From positions 35,217,317 through 35,281,316 of the forward strand of contig CM060082.1 of the NCBI GenBank assembly GCA_030533445.1: a stretch of DNA of 64,000 nucleotides, given 5' to 3'. The notes beneath the pieces are model-generated. The model had not been told where the DNA came from. It did no database searches and saw only the letters and a program-made list of their open reading frames with translations. The DNA is from Cyprinodon diabolis. Taxonomy: Eukaryota > Chordata > Actinopteri > Cyprinodontiformes > Cyprinodontidae. A program made the translations under genes and the position numbers. Positions 63,536-64,000 of this stretch are shown here, piece after piece. Within the stretch, counting starts at the first letter, position 1. Each line of letters starts with the position of its first letter.

Positions 63536-64000
63536 TTAGTTGTCCTGATCTAATATATATATATTTTTTTTTTTAAATAAAAAAAAAATAAATATAATAA
63601 TAAATAAAATTTTTAATAAAAAAATAGAAAAAAAGTTTTCCAGATCTCCGGTCCAGACAGAGATCCAGACGTCTGAGGTCTCAAACTTACTATGGTAAAT
63701 AGTGATGACAAAATGTATCAATTGTGATCGTATGGAGGAGCAAGAATGAAGAAAAAAGAAAGAGGAAAAATTAAAGTCGTTGGATCACATTTAATGACAG
63801 AGCCCTCCATGCCTTAAGCATCACTGCTGAAGGAAATTAATTAATTAAACACTAAAGACTTGATGAAACTTGGCTTTACTGACAAATAACTGCAGACTGT
63901 CAAATATCAGACCAAGTATGCCACTTGTTTAACTAAAACAGCTCAAAGATACTCAAAAGATTCTAATAACCCATTAAATCATAAACTAACTCCTTGTCAA
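63536..64000. other. No recognisable gene
   Basis: A/T-rich low-complexity stretch at 63550-63632, then unassigned sequence to the window edge. Confidence 0.4.

Overview
The window is vertebrate nuclear DNA, almost certainly from a ray-finned (teleost) fish. It is AT-rich and nearly gene-free, with long AT microsatellites. It holds a transposon mix typical of teleosts: Tc1, hAT, PIF/Harbinger-like and TTAA-flanked non-autonomous DNA elements; L2/CR1, L1-like and restriction-endonuclease LINEs; a Gmr1-type Ty3/gypsy element; and a Penelope-like element. The species cannot be named from sequence alone. No tRNA, rRNA, CRISPR array or bacterial-style operon was seen.

Layout. 1-10.4 kb: end of one Tc1 element, first copy of a TTAA-flanked element (1748-2398), a solo LTR (2421-2918), a Tc1 fossil, and a second decayed Tc1 (8952-10420). 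14.1-17.6 kb: second, inverted copy of the TTAA element, then a CR1-like LINE whose 3' UTR holds a TA microsatellite, itself split by a complete Tc1 with an intact transposase. 21-32.8 kb: an L2 tail, another TTAA-flanked element, a hAT derivative with perfect 8-bp duplications, a second solo LTR and a Harbinger-like element. 34.4-36.5 kb: a 5'-truncated L2-type LINE. 38.7-45.7 kb: an L1-like LINE split by a decayed Gmr1-type element with a SCAN-like gag domain and integrase upstream of reverse transcriptase. 47.2-51.5 kb: a THAP-containing element, a fossil of a restriction-endonuclease LINE and an inverted L2 tail. 56.3-58.9 kb: two candidate host-gene exons whose intron carries a head-to-head pair of Penelope-like copies bounded by one 15-bp duplication. 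59.7-63.5 kb: another restriction-endonuclease LINE 3' end and two L2 tails.

Host genes. Support is thin. The best case is a gene starting at 56335 on the plus strand (34-codon exon with splice donor, then a 55-nt exon at 58778). A terminal-exon-like stretch at 50489-50539 and a 39-nt exon-like stretch at 7363-7401 are weaker. If all are real, most of the window is intron of one gene plus the start of the next. No function can be assigned.

Only the Tc1 at 15784-17395 looks structurally capable of activity: an intact DD34E reading frame and 202-bp terminal repeats that match base for base by eye. Everything else is truncated, frameshifted or non-autonomous. A recurring theme is that five different non-autonomous DNA-element families here retain an ATG-started exon-like segment, four of them resembling or possibly being the first exon of a transposase.
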